This document shows, one piece after another, positions 33,252-41,046 of a stretch of 64,000 nucleotides of DNA. The DNA is from Candidatus Aminicenantota bacterium. Its GTDB lineage: Bacteria > Acidobacteriota > Aminicenantia > Aminicenantales > Aminicenantaceae. Numbering within the stretch: the first letter of the stretch is position 1; each line of letters begins with the position of its first letter. Both the position numbers and the translations under genes were made by a program. The notes below the pieces were generated by a model, which was given only the letters and a program-made list of their open reading frames with translations, had not been told where the DNA came from and searched no databases. The DNA lies in the NCBI GenBank assembly GCA_016927475.1, contig JAFGMO010000081.1:24943-88942 (forward strand), given 5' to 3'.

Positions 33252-33855
33252 AGAAAAAAGTTCTTTCCATGAATCCCATCTAACAGCCGCCCTTTTCTCC
33301 AAGGAATATGCCGAAGATTTCCTACGACTACTCGTGATGTACAGGGACATTTCCGCATCTGAAGCGGCATCGCGACTGAACATTCATATCAAAACTGCCC
33401 AGGACTTCCTGGAAGGGCTCGAAACAGCCGCCATCCTGATCAAGCGCGAAGTAGCGGAAGGAAAACGTCCGTATTTCCGGTATTCTCTCAAGGAAAAAAC
33501 CGTTAACATAATTTTTGACCTGAATGAACTTTACAATCCAAAAGCCCAAACAGCTACCGCATCCTGGAAAATCAAGGAGCGTAAACATTCAGGCGCTTTG
33601 TTCAAAGAAGGCCGTCAAGAACGCATTTCCTCTGTTCACGTCTTTGAGGGCAGCGGCCGGTCACGACAGGAAAGACGCTACAGTCTGAACGAACGCCAGG
33701 GAAAATTTCTCTTTTTTCTCCCCTTCCCCTCTGAGAAACCTTCTTCTGTCTGGGATATCATGCGGAAAGCCGGTCTCGATGAAGATTGCCTTCCCGAAAT
33801 TCAAGACATGGTAAATGTCCTTTTGGATCACGGCGTTATCGAAAAAACAGCATAA
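33241..33855 (+). CDS. Winged-helix DNA-binding protein, unknown regulon
   Basis: This 204-residue protein has an N-terminal ArsR/MarR-like winged helix at about 15-90 (EDFLRLLVMYRDISASEAASRL, then a recognition helix KTAQDFLEGLETAAILIK and a wing). A charged, low-conservation linker follows at about 95-140. A second helical segment at about 160-204 (SSVWDIMRKAGLDEDC, EIQDMVNVLLDHGVIEK) also resembles a winged-helix half. No metal-binding cysteine cluster is visible. The ATG overlaps the upstream membrane-protein gene by 11 bp, so the two are translated from one mRNA. It may regulate its own operon. Confidence 0.7.
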   Translation: MKSKEKSSFHESHLTAALFSKEYAEDFLRLLVMYRDISASEAASRLNIHIKTAQDFLEGLETAAILIKREVAEGKRPYFRYSLKEKTVNIIFDLNELYNPKAQTATASWKIKERKHSGALFKEGRQERISSVHVFEGSGRSRQERRYSLNERQGKFLFFLPFPSEKPSSVWDIMRKAGLDEDCLPEIQDMVNVLLDHGVIEKTA

Positions 33856-34217
33856 TCCTTCATCTAACAATCATCAAATGTTGTATTGAAACAGGAGGAA
33901 TCATATAATAATTGTCTTAATCCGATATCCCGGTTTTCCGGCATAACAAAAAGAGGAGGTTGAATTTTTTCTATTTTGCATGGAAAAAGCGCTCGTATTA
34001 TTCATTATTAAGATTCTTATAAATAATATTACACAAAATTCTTATCTCAATCGTCATTATAAATGAAGGCATGTGCCGACAATAAAAAAACTTTGTATTA
34101 CCCATTATTATTCATGAAACATAATAACGGGCAAACTGTTTTGCAACATATTCAGCAAATGATTGTTATACTTTACCTGGGTCTTGGGAATAAAGATCCG
34201 GGAAATCGGGAGGAACC
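33856..34217. other. 362-bp AT-rich intergenic region with an extended -10 promoter
   Basis: The region is AT rich and carries no convincing gene. GAGGAGG at 33954-33960 has no start codon at proper spacing. TGTTATACT at 34164-34172 is a good extended -10 element for tolC, with no matching -35 at 17 bp. GGGAGGAACC directly precedes the tolC ATG. Repeated ATTATT and ATTCAT words are present, but I see no clean copy of either repeat family. Confidence 0.45.
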
Positions 34218-35765
34218 ATGAAAACAACCGTTCGAATCTCGATCTTTTTAATAACCACAGGAGCCCTTCTCTACTCTCAAAATCCGGATGTCAAAACCCG
34301 GGAAATGACCCTTCAGGACTGTGTTCTTCAGGCCTTGAAAAAAAACCTGGATATCATCGTTTTGTCCTATAATCCCGAAATTTCAGAGGAATCGGTCCGT
34401 GAAGCCAAAGGCAAATTTTACCCCCAGCTTACTTTTCAATACCAGAATGAAGACCGAAACCAGCTTGGGGCCTGGGGGGTCGAAGGGACAAACTATACGG
34501 TTAAGGGCAGCCAGTTTTATATGGCGTTCAACCAATACATACCGACGGGAGGGGAAATCTCTCTCGATTTTTTCAACTCCACGACAGACAGCACCCAGGC
34601 ATTACTTTCGCTCAATCCCCATTATTACAGCTATCTCAGGTTCAACATCAAACAGCCCCTTTTCAAGGATTTCGGTCCCAAGATCGCCCGCTGGCAGATT
34701 AAAAAGGCGGAAAACCAGCGCCAAATCTCATCATTGGACTTGAAGGCGACCGTCAGCCAGAAAATTTTCGAAGTGGACCAGGCATACTGGAACCTGGTTT
34801 ATGCCATGGAATCTCTCAAGGTTAATGAAATTTCCCTCAACAACAGCAGGTTACAGCTTGAAAAAACGCAAAAAGCCTACAAAATGGGTCTCAAATCCGC
34901 CGTGGATTTGATCAGTGCTGAAACCGAGGTGGCTAATTGGGAAAACTCCGTTCTCTCCTCCCGTTATCAGGTTGATGCGTATGAACTGGCTCTTAAAAAA
35001 CTTCTCAACTTTCCCACAGAGGGTCCGGAAAGCGATATTCGCATTTTTCCCAGCGAAAAACCGGAAATAAAAAAAGCCACTCTAAGTGAAAGGGAAGCCT
35101 TGGATACAGCCCTCTCCCACCGCCCTGAAATGGGCCGTATTCAAACCGAGATCAACAGCAGCCAACTGGACATCGGCTACTATAAAAACCAGGTTAAACC
35201 CCAGCTCGACGTCAATTTTTTCCTTTCATATCCCGGACAATCCGGAATTCGCTATCAATATCTCAATGACAATCCTTTTACGGGAATCATTGTGGATACT
35301 ATAGAAGGCAGCCGTGCGGATTCCATCAAAGATATCATCAATTTGAAGTATCCCAACTGGCAAATCCGTTTTGATTTATCTCTTCCGCTTCAGAATATTT
35401 TTTCCCGCGCCGAACTTGCCCGGGCAAAACTCCAACATGAACAGAATAAAGCCGAAAGAGAAAAAACGGAAACCATGATCCGTTTTGAAATTAAAGAAAT
35501 TTTTAAGGAACTGCGCCATAATGAACAAAGAATCGAAAGCTCCACTGAGTACAGGAAACTTATGGAAAAAAAATTAGAAGCGGAAACCCAAAAGTTCAAC
35601 CTGGGTTTAGTGGGCAGCGAGTGGTTGTTTTCTTACCAGCGCGAGCTGGCCTCAGCCAGAGCCAATGAAATCAAGGCCCTCATCGATTACAAGATTTCGC
35701 TGGCCAAACTGGGAAAAATCCTCGGCATAAATGTGGAGGATAAAAATCTGGACTTTGTCTTCTAA
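34218..35765 (+). CDS. TolC-family outer-membrane efflux protein
   Basis: This 515-residue protein has a signal peptide (about 1-22) and two outer-membrane-efflux (OEP) repeats rich in long amphipathic helices. Examples are QLEKTQKAYKMGLKSAVDLI near residue 215, and its counterpart EAETQKFNLGLVGSEWLFSYQ near 455. It would form the trimeric channel of a tripartite pump or type I secretion system. No inner-membrane pump or adaptor gene is adjacent, so the partner is unknown. An insertion with NDNPFTGIIVDTIEG between the repeats is longer than usual. Its stop codon overlaps the stop of the convergent anSME gene. Confidence 0.85.
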   Translation: MKTTVRISIFLITTGALLYSQNPDVKTREMTLQDCVLQALKKNLDIIVLSYNPEISEESVREAKGKFYPQLTFQYQNEDRNQLGAWGVEGTNYTVKGSQFYMAFNQYIPTGGEISLDFFNSTTDSTQALLSLNPHYYSYLRFNIKQPLFKDFGPKIARWQIKKAENQRQISSLDLKATVSQKIFEVDQAYWNLVYAMESLKVNEISLNNSRLQLEKTQKAYKMGLKSAVDLISAETEVANWENSVLSSRYQVDAYELALKKLLNFPTEGPESDIRIFPSEKPEIKKATLSEREALDTALSHRPEMGRIQTEINSSQLDIGYYKNQVKPQLDVNFFLSYPGQSGIRYQYLNDNPFTGIIVDTIEGSRADSIKDIINLKYPNWQIRFDLSLPLQNIFSRAELARAKLQHEQNKAEREKTETMIRFEIKEIFKELRHNEQRIESSTEYRKLMEKKLEAETQKFNLGLVGSEWLFSYQRELASARANEIKALIDYKISLAKLGKILGINVEDKNLDFVF

Positions 35766-36913
35766 TACCAAGACACATCGTTCTCTTTTTCCCATCTTTC
35801 CGCCAGCAGGCGCATATGTTTGTCGGCATGGGCGAAAAACATTTTGTATGCGGGACAAAGGACATTCAAGGATTTTTCCTTTGGATCGGCCAATCGGTCC
35901 TTGGTGCATCCTCCCCTGCATAGCGGCAACCACCGACACTTCCGGCATTCCTGAGGAAGGTCGGCTTTTTTTCCTCCGAATTTTTTCTGCCTAGACGAGT
36001 TCAGCATGTCACACAGCTTTCTCTCCTTGATATTTCCCAGCTTCCACTCGGGATACACAAAAAAATCACAGGAAAAAACATCCCCGTTGTGCTCGACGAC
36101 AACATAATTACCGCATTTTTTTAAAAGATTACACTGGGGCGGTGTTCGTCCTACATAAGCAAAAAAAATTGAATCGAAAAACCTGATTGATGTCGTGGGG
36201 TACTCTTTATCAAAATCATTCATCCAGAGATCAAATACAGTGCAGAGAAATCTTCCGTAGCCTTCCGGGTCGACGGAAAAGGCGGCCGGCTTCTGCGGTG
36301 TAACGGAATCCGGTTCGATACAGGGAATAAACTGCATAAAGTTAAGTCCGAGCGATTTATGAAATGCATAAATTTCTTTGGGAAAACGAACCGAATAATC
36401 ATTCAGTACGGTCAGCGCATTGACTTCTACTCCCTTTTTGATGAGAAGTTCCGCTTTGGAAACGACTTTCTCCCATGAACCATCCCCGCTCCGCAGCCGC
36501 CGGTACCTGTCATGCACATGGCGGGGCCCGTCGAGTGAAAGACCAACTAAAAATTGAAATTCCCGCAGAAAATCCGCCCATTCCTCGTCGATAAGAATTC
36601 CGTTCGTCTGAAGCCCGTTTCCTACTGTTTGATCCCGCCCGTACTTCATCTGAAGCTCAACCGCTTTTTTAAAAAAATCCAGCCCCATGAGAGTCGGTTC
36701 ACCTCCCTGCCAGGCAAAAGAGACGGCCCGCTCCCCCTGCTCTAAAACCTGGCGTATGATTTCCTCCAGGATATCTCCGGACATCCGGTGTGCCATATTT
36801 TCCGGAAATAACTTATCCTTCTCAAGATAAAAGCAGTAGCTGCAGGCCATATTACAGTCCGGACCGGCAGGTTTAATGAGAACCGTTTCCAATTTTTTTT
36901 TCACGTATCTCAA
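35762..36913 (-). CDS. Anaerobic sulfatase-maturating enzyme (radical SAM/SPASM)
   Basis: This 383-residue radical SAM enzyme oxidises the active-site Cys or Ser of sulfatases to formylglycine without oxygen. The first cluster motif CNMACSYCFYL is near residue 20, followed by the typical SFAWQGGEPTLMGLDFF. The SPASM domain carries the auxiliary-cluster cysteines (CNLLKKCGNY, FSCDFF, CRKCRWLPLCRGGC). It lies 32 bp after a Cys-type sulfatase gene, a textbook pairing. The enzyme is cytosolic and would act before the sulfatase is exported. Its stop overlaps that of tolC on the other strand. Confidence 0.9.
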   Translation of the reverse strand: MRYVKKKLETVLIKPAGPDCNMACSYCFYLEKDKLFPENMAHRMSGDILEEIIRQVLEQGERAVSFAWQGGEPTLMGLDFFKKAVELQMKYGRDQTVGNGLQTNGILIDEEWADFLREFQFLVGLSLDGPRHVHDRYRRLRSGDGSWEKVVSKAELLIKKGVEVNALTVLNDYSVRFPKEIYAFHKSLGLNFMQFIPCIEPDSVTPQKPAAFSVDPEGYGRFLCTVFDLWMNDFDKEYPTTSIRFFDSIFFAYVGRTPPQCNLLKKCGNYVVVEHNGDVFSCDFFVYPEWKLGNIKERKLCDMLNSSRQKKFGGKKADLPQECRKCRWLPLCRGGCTKDRLADPKEKSLNVLCPAYKMFFAHADKHMRLLAERWEKENDVSWY

Positions 36914-36945
36914 GGGTTTTTCACTGAATACAAGAACTTATTCTG

Positions 36946-38442
36946 TTATTTGCGTACCAGGGGAAATATCTGCGACTCCGTTCGGGCTTCCTCAAAAATC
37001 CTCTGCGCTTCAGCCGCAACTTTGGGATGGGAAGCCGACACATCGTTTTGTTCTTCCACATCCTGCTCAAGGTCATAAAGTTCCAATTTTCCTTCCGGAG
37101 CGGATCGGTAAGCTTTCCATTTCCCGAAGCGCACGGCCTGCCGTCTCTTGTATTCCCAGTAGAGATACTCGTGCTCCTTCTGTTGTTGAGGATGACCAGT
37201 CAAAACAGGCAAAAGCGAAATACCGTCGATATTTTCCGGAAGAGGAATCCCAGCCGTTTCAGCGAAGGTAGGCATAAAATCCCAGAAGGCCGATATATGG
37301 GAGCTAACTGCACCCCCTTTAACGAAACCCGGCCAACGGACAACAAGCGGAACTCTGATTCCTCCTTCATACAAAGACGTTTTTAATCCCCGCAAAGGCC
37401 CGGCGCTGTTGAAAAATGTCGAATCCGTCCCTCCATTGAATGTCGGACCGTTATCGCTTGAAAACAAAACCATGGTTTTTTCATCAAGCCCCAGCTTTTT
37501 AACCCGTTTCATGATGCGGCCGATTCCCCGGTCCATCCGGGTGATCATGGCGGCATAACCCGCCCTCGGTACCGGGTGCGGCAGGTACCCTTTTTCCCCT
37601 TTATAAGGGACTTCGGGAAAAGCTCCTGTGTACTCATCGAGGGAATCTTTCGGCACCTGAATGGCAGCATGGGGAACCGTGAAGGGGACATAAAGGAAAA
37701 ACGGTTGGTCTTTGTTTTTTTGAATGAAATCCACGGCCTCTTCAACCATCAGGTCCAGGGAATATTGTTTGCCGCTATATTCATCATAAGAAGCCTCTTC
37801 ATTAGGGTTTCTGTCCTTGGGCAGCCTCTGGTGGGGGAAAAAATACCGGTTCCCTTCAAGGACATGTTTCTGCCCGTTGCGCCATAGGTGGGTGGGATAA
37901 TAGTTATGGGCCACCCTCTGGCAAAGGTAGCCGTACCAGTGGTCAAAGCCCTGTTTGTTCGGCTCTCCGCTGCTGTGAGGACCGCCTAGCCCCCATTTTC
38001 CGATGACACCGGTCGTGTATCCCGCTCTCTGGAGCATGGAGCCTATGGTGGTTGTCCCCGCCGGAAGGGGACGCTGTCCCTCCAATTCCGGGTCATGCCA
38101 AACATCCCCCCTCTCTCCCATCTCATCATTATCACGGATATAAGCGTGTCCCGTATGCTTCCCGGTCAGAAGAACACACCGGGATGGAGCACAAACCGTA
38201 CTGCCTGCATAGTGTTGGGTGAAACGCATTCCTTCCGCAGCCATTCGGTCGATATGAGGTGTCCGGATCTTTTTCTGCCCGTAGCATCCCAATTCCCCGT
38301 AACCCAGGTCATCAGCCAGAAAAAAAATGATATTGGGCTTCTCTTTATTTCCCTTTTTACAGAATTCCATGGGAAAGGCCACAGCGGCGGCTCCCGCCCC
38401 CATCATTTTCATAAAACATCTTCTCTTTAATATTTTTTTCAT
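36946..38442 (-). CDS. Cys-type arylsulfatase family protein with Tat-like signal
   Basis: This 498-residue S1-family sulfatase has the modification motif CAPSR in STVCAPSRCVLLTGKHTG (about residue 84), so the catalytic formylglycine derives from Cys. Calcium-binding FLADDLGYGELG lies near 40, and GVIGKWGLGG and SDNGPT are further active-site segments. The N-terminus KRRCFMKMMGAGAAAVAFP is a twin-arginine-like signal, fitting export after cytosolic maturation. It probably removes sulfate from glycans or aryl esters; the substrate is unknown. The gene begins 4 bp after znuB and precedes the maturase, so it may be co-transcribed with the metal transporter. Confidence 0.9.
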   Translation of the reverse strand: MKKILKRRCFMKMMGAGAAAVAFPMEFCKKGNKEKPNIIFFLADDLGYGELGCYGQKKIRTPHIDRMAAEGMRFTQHYAGSTVCAPSRCVLLTGKHTGHAYIRDNDEMGERGDVWHDPELEGQRPLPAGTTTIGSMLQRAGYTTGVIGKWGLGGPHSSGEPNKQGFDHWYGYLCQRVAHNYYPTHLWRNGQKHVLEGNRYFFPHQRLPKDRNPNEEASYDEYSGKQYSLDLMVEEAVDFIQKNKDQPFFLYVPFTVPHAAIQVPKDSLDEYTGAFPEVPYKGEKGYLPHPVPRAGYAAMITRMDRGIGRIMKRVKKLGLDEKTMVLFSSDNGPTFNGGTDSTFFNSAGPLRGLKTSLYEGGIRVPLVVRWPGFVKGGAVSSHISAFWDFMPTFAETAGIPLPENIDGISLLPVLTGHPQQQKEHEYLYWEYKRRQAVRFGKWKAYRSAPEGKLELYDLEQDVEEQNDVSASHPKVAAEAQRIFEEARTESQIFPLVRK

Positions 38443-38446
38443 GAGG

Positions 38447-39256
38447 TTATTTCCTGTCCCTTCGAAGTTTTATCAAAAAAAACAGAAGAAATATGATGAA
38501 CGCCGCAAAAACGATCGTTCCTGAAGCGGGAAGATCCAGGCAGAGAGAACAAACCAGGCCGCCAAGCACCGATACCACACTTACGGCGACCGATAAGAGG
38601 ATGGCCCTTTTGAAATTCCCGGCAAGCTGAAGCCCTGCAGCGGCCGGAAGGACGATCATGGCCGACACCAAAAGAATCCCGACCACCTTCATCCCCAAAA
38701 CAACAGTCACGGCCGTGAGAATCCCCACAAGCATATCCAGACGGTTTACTTTGATACCGGCTGCTTTCGCGGATTCGCTGTCAAAAGTCATAAAAAGCAA
38801 CTTTTTGTAATTAAGAACAATGACGAAGATAACAACCAAGGCCAAAAAAACGGAAAGCCAAACTTCCTCATTCCCTATGGCCAGGATATCGCCGAAAAGA
38901 TAGGAAAAGAGGTCGACATTAAAACTTCGCCCCAAAGAAACGAACAAAATTCCCAGAGCAAATCCCGCGCTGCTGAAAATAGCGATCGCCGTATCCCCGT
39001 AGAGGCCGGCTTTTTTTTTGATTTTGATGATACCAACGACGGATACGACGGTTACCGCCAGGGCCGTGTATAGGGGGACGACACTCAACAAAAGCCCCAG
39101 TGCGATACCGGCAAAGGTGACATGGGCCATGCCGTGTCCGATCATGGCATCCCTTCTCAGGATGAGGAAAACTCCCAGTAAAGCACAGGCTACGGCAATA
39201 AAAATCCCCGCCAGCAGGGCCCTCTGCAAAAATCCGTAGCCTAAAAACGCTTCCAT
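38447..39256 (-). CDS. znuB: ZnuB-like metal ABC transporter permease
   Basis: This 269-residue inner-membrane permease is of the ABC-3 family, with about seven to eight transmembrane helices. The signature GMAHVTFAGIALGLLL lies near residue 37, and DSESAKAAGIKVNRLD, the coupling helix region that contacts the ATPase, near 156. It is the third gene of znuA-znuC-znuB and lies 51 bp after znuC. Zinc is the usual substrate; manganese or iron cannot be excluded. The ribosome site is weak (GGGTGA). Confidence 0.88.
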   Translation of the reverse strand: MEAFLGYGFLQRALLAGIFIAVACALLGVFLILRRDAMIGHGMAHVTFAGIALGLLLSVVPLYTALAVTVVSVVGIIKIKKKAGLYGDTAIAIFSSAGFALGILFVSLGRSFNVDLFSYLFGDILAIGNEEVWLSVFLALVVIFVIVLNYKKLLFMTFDSESAKAAGIKVNRLDMLVGILTAVTVVLGMKVVGILLVSAMIVLPAAAGLQLAGNFKRAILLSVAVSVVSVLGGLVCSLCLDLPASGTIVFAAFIIFLLFFLIKLRRDRK

Positions 39257-39307
39257 ATTTTTTCACCCGCGTTTGACCTGAATGAAGCCAGGCCGGGGAC
39301 GATTTTT

Positions 39308-40075
39308 CTAGTGCCTGTGTGATACCAAATGATGTCCTCCCTCAAGCATACTTTTAAATGCTTCCGAACGGCAGAATTCATCATGATCTCCATGATAAAT
39401 GAGCTTCTGGTTCAAACAGGCAACACGATTGACATGTTTGTTGACGATCCCGATATCATGGGTAACAAGAACAATGGTCATCTTTTCTTTTTTGTTGAGG
39501 ACACCAAGCATTTCGTAGAACCGGTCCTGTGTTTCGGCATCCACTCCGGTGGTCGGTTCATCCAAAAACAGAATGACCGGCTTGTTTACGATGGCCCTAG
39601 CGATAAAAACACGCTGTTGCTGTCCTCCAGAAAGATTGCCTATCCTGTGATTTTGCTGGTCCTCCATATCGACCTGTTTTAACGCCCAGCTTATGGCTTC
39701 CATACCTTTTTCTTTGCCCGCCTGCTTGGACCTTGCTTCTTTGATAAGCCCCATGTCCACAACTTCTTTCACCGAGACAGGAAAAAATGGGTCGACATGG
39801 GTGGCATTTTGAGGCACATATCCCAGTTTGGACCATTCGGAAAATCCTCCGAGAGACCTTCCTAATATTTTTACCCGCCCCTGGTCCGGTTCAAGAAGGC
39901 CGAGAATTATTTTTATCAATGTTGTTTTCCCCGAACCATTGGGTCCGATGACGGCCAGAAAGTCACCCGTGTGCATATCCAGGCTGACATGGCTTAAGAC
40001 GGTTTGGTGTCCGTAATGGAAAGACACATCCTCGACACGGATCAAAATTTTATTTTTTTGGGCAGTTGAGTCCAA
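39308..40075 (-). CDS. znuC: ZnuC-like metal ABC transporter ATPase
   Basis: This 255-residue ABC ATPase has Walker A GPNGSGKTTL near residue 40, the signature LSGGQQQRVFIAR near 143 and Walker B VILFLDEPTTGVD near 162. The H-loop is in LVTHDIG. It powers divalent metal import with ZnuA and ZnuB. The TTG start overlaps the end of znuA by 26 bp and has GGAG ten bases upstream. The ATG alternatives inside would remove conserved sequence. Confidence 0.9.
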   Translation of the reverse strand: MDSTAQKNKILIRVEDVSFHYGHQTVLSHVSLDMHTGDFLAVIGPNGSGKTTLIKIILGLLEPDQGRVKILGRSLGGFSEWSKLGYVPQNATHVDPFFPVSVKEVVDMGLIKEARSKQAGKEKGMEAISWALKQVDMEDQQNHRIGNLSGGQQQRVFIARAIVNKPVILFLDEPTTGVDAETQDRFYEMLGVLNKKEKMTIVLVTHDIGIVNKHVNRVACLNQKLIYHGDHDEFCRSEAFKSMLEGGHHLVSHRH

Positions 40076-40979
40076 GGCAAATATTCTCCAAATTGTTTTC
40101 CATCAAACGAAGAAACGATTCCCCTTCCTTAAATTCCCGGCGGGAAAGGTTTGCTCCCGGATTGAGGACAAGCATGCGGACCCCTGTTTCTCGCGCCAGG
40201 GTTTTGGCCATACGGTCCCCCACGGCCACTTCAAAAAAGACGGTCTGAATCCCTTTTTCCCTAATCCACTGAGTGATTTTGATGAGATGGGTGGGCGTCG
40301 GTTCGGCATTCGGGCTCAGGCCGTAAACGGAGACCTGTTCCAGTCCGTATCTACCAGCCAGATATCCGAAAGCAGCATGGCCGGCGATGACAAGGGTCTT
40401 TATCCGGCATTTTTTTAACCGGGAACGAAACCTTTCGTCAAGCTCGATAAGCTTTTTTTTATAATCCGCGGCGTTCCCTCTAAAATTGACGCTTTTATCC
40501 GGTCTCAATGATGAAAACAGGTCAGCCAGTTTGTCCACAATAAGGGTATCGATCCCTAAATCCAGCCAGATGTGTGGATCCATTCCTTTATGTTTTTTTT
40601 GGGATTTGTTTTTTTCCGTTTCCGATTTATCCGCGGGCATATCCAAAACTGAAGCCGCTTCAAATATCCTGAGCCGCTCATTTCCGGCTCCTTTGATGAG
40701 GTCGTTTGCCCATGGCTCCAAATTTTGCCCGGCAATGACAAAAATATCAGCCTGGGCCAGCTTCAGAACATCACTCGGCCGTGGCTGCCAGGTGTGGACT
40801 TCGGCGCCTGGAGGAATCAAAAGATGGACTTCCGCGGCTTCTCCAGCCACTGCTTGAGAAAATTCCATAAGAGGATAGATACTGGCCAAAACCTTGAGTT
40901 TATGAGCTTCTTCGGCATGCCCGGTTCTTCCGCTGAAAAGAGACAGAAACACCGTCAACAAGGCTGCCGTTTTTATCAT
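40050..40979 (-). CDS. znuA: ZnuA-like periplasmic metal-binding protein
   Basis: This 309-residue cluster A-I solute-binding protein has a signal peptide ending at GRTGHAEE (about 23). Metal-ligand histidines can be placed in GAEVHTWQPRPSD near residue 60, MDPHIWLDLG near 133 and GHAAFGYLAGR near 200, with a final Asp/Glu region. The loop before the second His is short and lysine-rich, not the long His-rich loop of many zinc-specific ZnuA proteins. The metal could therefore be zinc or manganese. Upstream TTGACA-17-TAAGAA gives a possible promoter. The stop lies inside znuC. Confidence 0.88.
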   Translation of the reverse strand: MIKTAALLTVFLSLFSGRTGHAEEAHKLKVLASIYPLMEFSQAVAGEAAEVHLLIPPGAEVHTWQPRPSDVLKLAQADIFVIAGQNLEPWANDLIKGAGNERLRIFEAASVLDMPADKSETEKNKSQKKHKGMDPHIWLDLGIDTLIVDKLADLFSSLRPDKSVNFRGNAADYKKKLIELDERFRSRLKKCRIKTLVIAGHAAFGYLAGRYGLEQVSVYGLSPNAEPTPTHLIKITQWIREKGIQTVFFEVAVGDRMAKTLARETGVRMLVLNPGANLSRREFKEGESFLRLMENNLENICLGLNCPKK

Positions 40980-41046
40980 GGTCGGTTTTCCATTCTTAAC
41001 CTTTTCTTAAAACAAAGAGGTCGACTTGTCAATTCTTCCCAGGGGA

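Noticed and set aside
33979..34065. 28-residue hydrophobic frame beginning MEKALVLFIIK after GAGGAGG
   Set aside because: The ribosome site is about 19 bases away and the peptide lies in AT-rich filler; support is too weak.
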